A DNA stretch of 11,709 nt from Granulosicoccaceae bacterium (lineage in GTDB: Bacteria; Pseudomonadota; Gammaproteobacteria; Granulosicoccales; Granulosicoccaceae): the NCBI GenBank assembly GCA_023301405.1, contig JALZUX010000454.1:1-11709 (forward strand). The letters run 5' to 3'. A model generated the notes under the pieces. The model was not told the origin of the DNA. It saw only the letters and a list, made by a program, of their open reading frames with translations, and made no database searches. The position numbers and the translations under genes were made by a program. Numbering within the stretch: position 1 is the stretch's first letter; every line of letters begins with the position of its first letter. Of the stretch, positions 8,559-11,709 are shown in pieces.

Positions 8559-10106
8559 ATGCAACTCAACCCATCTGAAATCAGCGAGCTGATTAAAGAG
8601 CGCATCGGTAATTTCGAAGCCTCTGCAGAAGCTCGTAACGAAGGAACTATCGTTAGTTTGAGCGATGGTATTGCGCGTATTCATGGTTTGAATGACGCGT
8701 TGTCAGGCGAGATGATTGAATTTCCCGGAGACACTTTTGGTCTTGCTCTTAACCTAGAGCGCGACTCAGTAGGCGCGGTGGTTCTAGGCAGCTACGGGCA
8801 TATTAAAGAAGGTGACAAAGTTCGCTGTACCGGTAAGATTCTTGAAGTGCCTGTCGGCCCTCAGCTTCTTGGCCGTGTGGTTAACGCACTAGGGCAACCC
8901 ATAGATGAAAAGGGTCCCTTAAACGCTGAACAAATGGAACCGATTGAAAAAATCGCTCCCGGCGTTTATTGGCGTCAATCTGTTGATCAACCAGTACAAA
9001 CAGGCTTGAAATCAATCGATGCGATGGTGCCGGTCGGGCGTGGTCAACGCGAACTGATTATTGGTGACCGTCAAACAGGTAAAACAGCGGTAGCGATTGA
9101 TGCGATCATCAATCAGAAAAACACTGGTATTAAGTGTATTTATGTCGCGATTGGTCAGAAGCAATCTACTATTGCCAACGTAGTAACTAAACTTGAAGAA
9201 CATGGCGCAATGGCGAACACAATTGTTGTGGCTGCTGGTGCTGCTGAGTCTGCAGCGATGAACTTCATCGCACCCTATGCCGGTTGTTCAATGGGCGAGT
9301 ACTTCCGTGACATCGGTGAAGACGCGCTGATTGTTTATGATGATTTGACCAAACAGGCGTGGAGCTACCGTCAGGTTTCATTGCTACTTCGTCGTCCACC
9401 GGGTCGTGAAGCTTATCCTGGTGACGTTTTCTATCTGCACTCCCGTCTACTAGAGCGTTCTGCACGTGTGAGTGCTGAATATGTTGAAAAGTACACCAAC
9501 GGCCGTGTAAAAGGTAAGACCGGTTCATTGACAGCTTTGCCAATTATTGAAACTCAGGCGGGTGATGTTTCGGCCTTTGTACCGACAAACGTTATCTCAA
9601 TTACTGATGGCCAGATCTTTCTCGAGACAGATTTGTTCAACGCTGGTATCCGACCTGCGATCAACGCTGGTCTTTCAGTATCACGTGTTGGTGGTGCAGC
9701 TCAGACCAAAATTATTAAGAAGCTTGGTGGTGGTATTCGTTTGGCACTGGCGCAGTATCGTGAACTTGCCGCTTTCGCGCAGTTTGCCTCTGATCTTGAT
9801 GAGGTGACTCGGAAGCAGCTAGAACGTGGCCAACGTGTTACGGAATTGATGAAGCAGAACCAATACTCACCTTTGTCAGTCGGTGAAATGGCTGTGTCAC
9901 TTTACGCGGCGAACGAAGGTTACCTCGATAACACTGATTTCAATAGGGTAGTTGAATTTGAGGCGGCCATGCACGACCATGTGCGCGCATCACATAGCGC
10001 CTTGCTTGATATGATTAACGAGAAAGGCGACTACAATGATGAAATTCAGAATGGCCTCAAAGCCGCTCTTGATGATTTCACCGCTAACGGCGCCTTTCAG
10101 GCTTAA
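8559..10106 (+). CDS. atpA: F1Fo ATP synthase subunit alpha
   Basis: Three alpha subunits alternate with three beta in the F1 head; alpha binds nucleotide at noncatalytic sites. The 515-aa product (513 in E. coli) has an N-terminal beta-barrel domain (to about residue 95) and a central nucleotide-binding domain with P-loop GDRQTGKT (169-176). The Walker B strand LIVYDD ends at Asp261-Asp262. Arg376 in [12 protein letters not shown] lies at the alpha-beta interface and reaches into the catalytic site of beta. A C-terminal helical domain follows. AGAGGA at 8547-8552 is a strong Shine-Dalgarno 6 nt before ATG 8559. The N-terminus [16 protein letters not shown] is typical of gammaproteobacterial alpha. 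No motif is missing. Confidence 0.98.
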   Translation: MQLNPSEISELIKERIGNFEASAEARNEGTIVSLSDGIARIHGLNDALSGEMIEFPGDTFGLALNLERDSVGAVVLGSYGHIKEGDKVRCTGKILEVPVGPQLLGRVVNALGQPIDEKGPLNAEQMEPIEKIAPGVYWRQSVDQPVQTGLKSIDAMVPVGRGQRELIIGDRQTGKTAVAIDAIINQKNTGIKCIYVAIGQKQSTIANVVTKLEEHGAMANTIVVAAGAAESAAMNFIAPYAGCSMGEYFRDIGEDALIVYDDLTKQAWSYRQVSLLLRRPPGREAYPGDVFYLHSRLLERSARVSAEYVEKYTNGRVKGKTGSLTALPIIETQAGDVSAFVPTNVISITDGQIFLETDLFNAGIRPAINAGLSVSRVGGAAQTKIIKKLGGGIRLALAQYRELAAFAQFASDLDEVTRKQLERGQRVTELMKQNQYSPLSVGEMAVSLYAANEGYLDNTDFNRVVEFEAAMHDHVRASHSALLDMINEKGDYNDEIQNGLKAALDDFTANGAFQA

Positions 10107-10123
10107 GGCACGGGTTTAAGCAT

Positions 10124-10987
10124 ATGGCCAGCGCAAAAGAAATACGTACCAAGATCAAAAGCATTCAAAATACGCAGAAGATCACTAAGGCGATGGAGAT
10201 GGTCGCTGCAAGTAAAATGCGCCGTGCCAAAGATCGCATGACCGCCACGCGTCCGTACGCTACCAAGATTCGGGAAGTGGTTGGCCATGTGGCGGCCGCT
10301 AATACTGAATATGTTCATCCGTATATGCGCCCACGTGAAGACGTCACGCGCGTAGGCTACATTGTTGTGTCAACGGATCGCGGTCTTTGTGGCGGACTAA
10401 ATATTAATACCTTCAAGGGCGCTATCGCTTCTATGCGTGAGTGGTCTGAAAAAGGTGTGGAAGTTGAGGTGTGTACCATTGGCAAAAAGGCCGGGGCTTA
10501 CTTTAATCGCTTGGGCAGTAACGTTGTTGCTAACGTACAGGATCTAGGGGATCAGCCAAAGCTTGAAGATTTGATCGGTGCCGTCACAGTGATGCTCAAC
10601 GGCATCGAAGAAGGCCGGTTAGATCGGTTGTTTCTTGCAGAAAATGAATTTGTTAATTCAATGACTCAGAAGCCTCGACTTACACAGTTGATACCCACTG
10701 AGGCGGATACAGATGACCGTCTTGGTGAAAACTGGGATTATTTATACGAGCCTTCCTCGGAAGAAGTGCTCGATCAGTTGATGCGTCGCTACATTGAATC
10801 TTTAATATTTCAAGCGGCAGTTGAAAACGTTGCCTGCGAAATGGCCGCTCGTATGGTGGCGATGAAAAGTGCAACAGACAACGCTGGTGACATCATCAAC
10901 GACTTACAATTGGTTTATAACAAGGCGCGGCAAGCGGCAATTACTCAGGAAATATCCGAGATTGTCGGCGGTGCGGCAGCTGTTTAA
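10124..10987 (+). CDS. atpG: F1Fo ATP synthase subunit gamma
   Basis: Gamma is the central shaft whose rotation drives conformational change in the beta subunits. The 287-aa product has the same length as E. coli gamma. The N-terminal coiled-coil helix starts [20 protein letters not shown] and includes the [15 protein letters not shown] segment. The central Rossmann-like domain contains [11 protein letters not shown] (about residues 83-93), a strongly conserved stretch. The C-terminal helix includes [20 protein letters not shown] and ends with [20 protein letters not shown]. The gene starts 17 bp after atpA, with only a weak GGG upstream, and ends 24 bp before atpD. Confidence 0.97.
   Translation: MASAKEIRTKIKSIQNTQKITKAMEMVAASKMRRAKDRMTATRPYATKIREVVGHVAAANTEYVHPYMRPREDVTRVGYIVVSTDRGLCGGLNINTFKGAIASMREWSEKGVEVEVCTIGKKAGAYFNRLGSNVVANVQDLGDQPKLEDLIGAVTVMLNGIEEGRLDRLFLAENEFVNSMTQKPRLTQLIPTEADTDDRLGENWDYLYEPSSEEVLDQLMRRYIESLIFQAAVENVACEMAARMVAMKSATDNAGDIINDLQLVYNKARQAAITQEISEIVGGAAAV

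Positions 10988-11709
<722 letters not shown>

Overview
The window is an oriC-proximal housekeeping segment of a gammaproteobacterial chromosome. All genes lie on the + strand, in the order mnmE (3' part)-mnmG-rsmG-parA-parB-atpI-atpB-atpE-atpF-atpH-atpA-atpG-atpD (5' part). Pseudomonas-type gammaproteobacteria have this order; enteric bacteria such as E. coli lack chromosomal parAB here. The protein sequences fit this placement: the ATP synthase b subunit has the same length as in E. coli (156 aa), as does gamma (287 aa), and MnmE ends in FCIGK. The genus cannot be named from the sequence. Base composition is moderate by eye, with no foreign-looking patch.

Region 1 (1-3713) holds tRNA and rRNA modification genes. 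MnmE and MnmG are the two halves of the enzyme that modifies U34 of certain tRNAs, and RsmG methylates 16S rRNA. Region 2 (3759-5686) is the chromosome-partition pair parA-parB. ParB starts at a TTG codon and carries a 12-bp tandem repeat in its N-terminal linker. Region 3 (5687-5889) is the longest gap, 203 bp, and holds the likely promoters of the atp operon. Region 4 (5890 to the end) is the F1Fo ATP synthase operon: the assembly helper AtpI, the membrane Fo subunits a, c and b, then F1 subunits delta, alpha, gamma and the first half of beta. The gaps inside the operon are 2 to 54 bp, so it is almost certainly one transcript. The window ends inside atpD.

No gap reaches 300 bp. I found no RNA gene, mobile element, CRISPR array, phage gene or defence gene. 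I saw no unknown gene and no sign of an undescribed system. The points worth a second look are small: the in-frame repeat in parB, a pair of dyads before parB, a substitution at a usually conserved lysine in RsmG, the tandem promoter candidates of the atp operon, and the U-rich leader of atpE.
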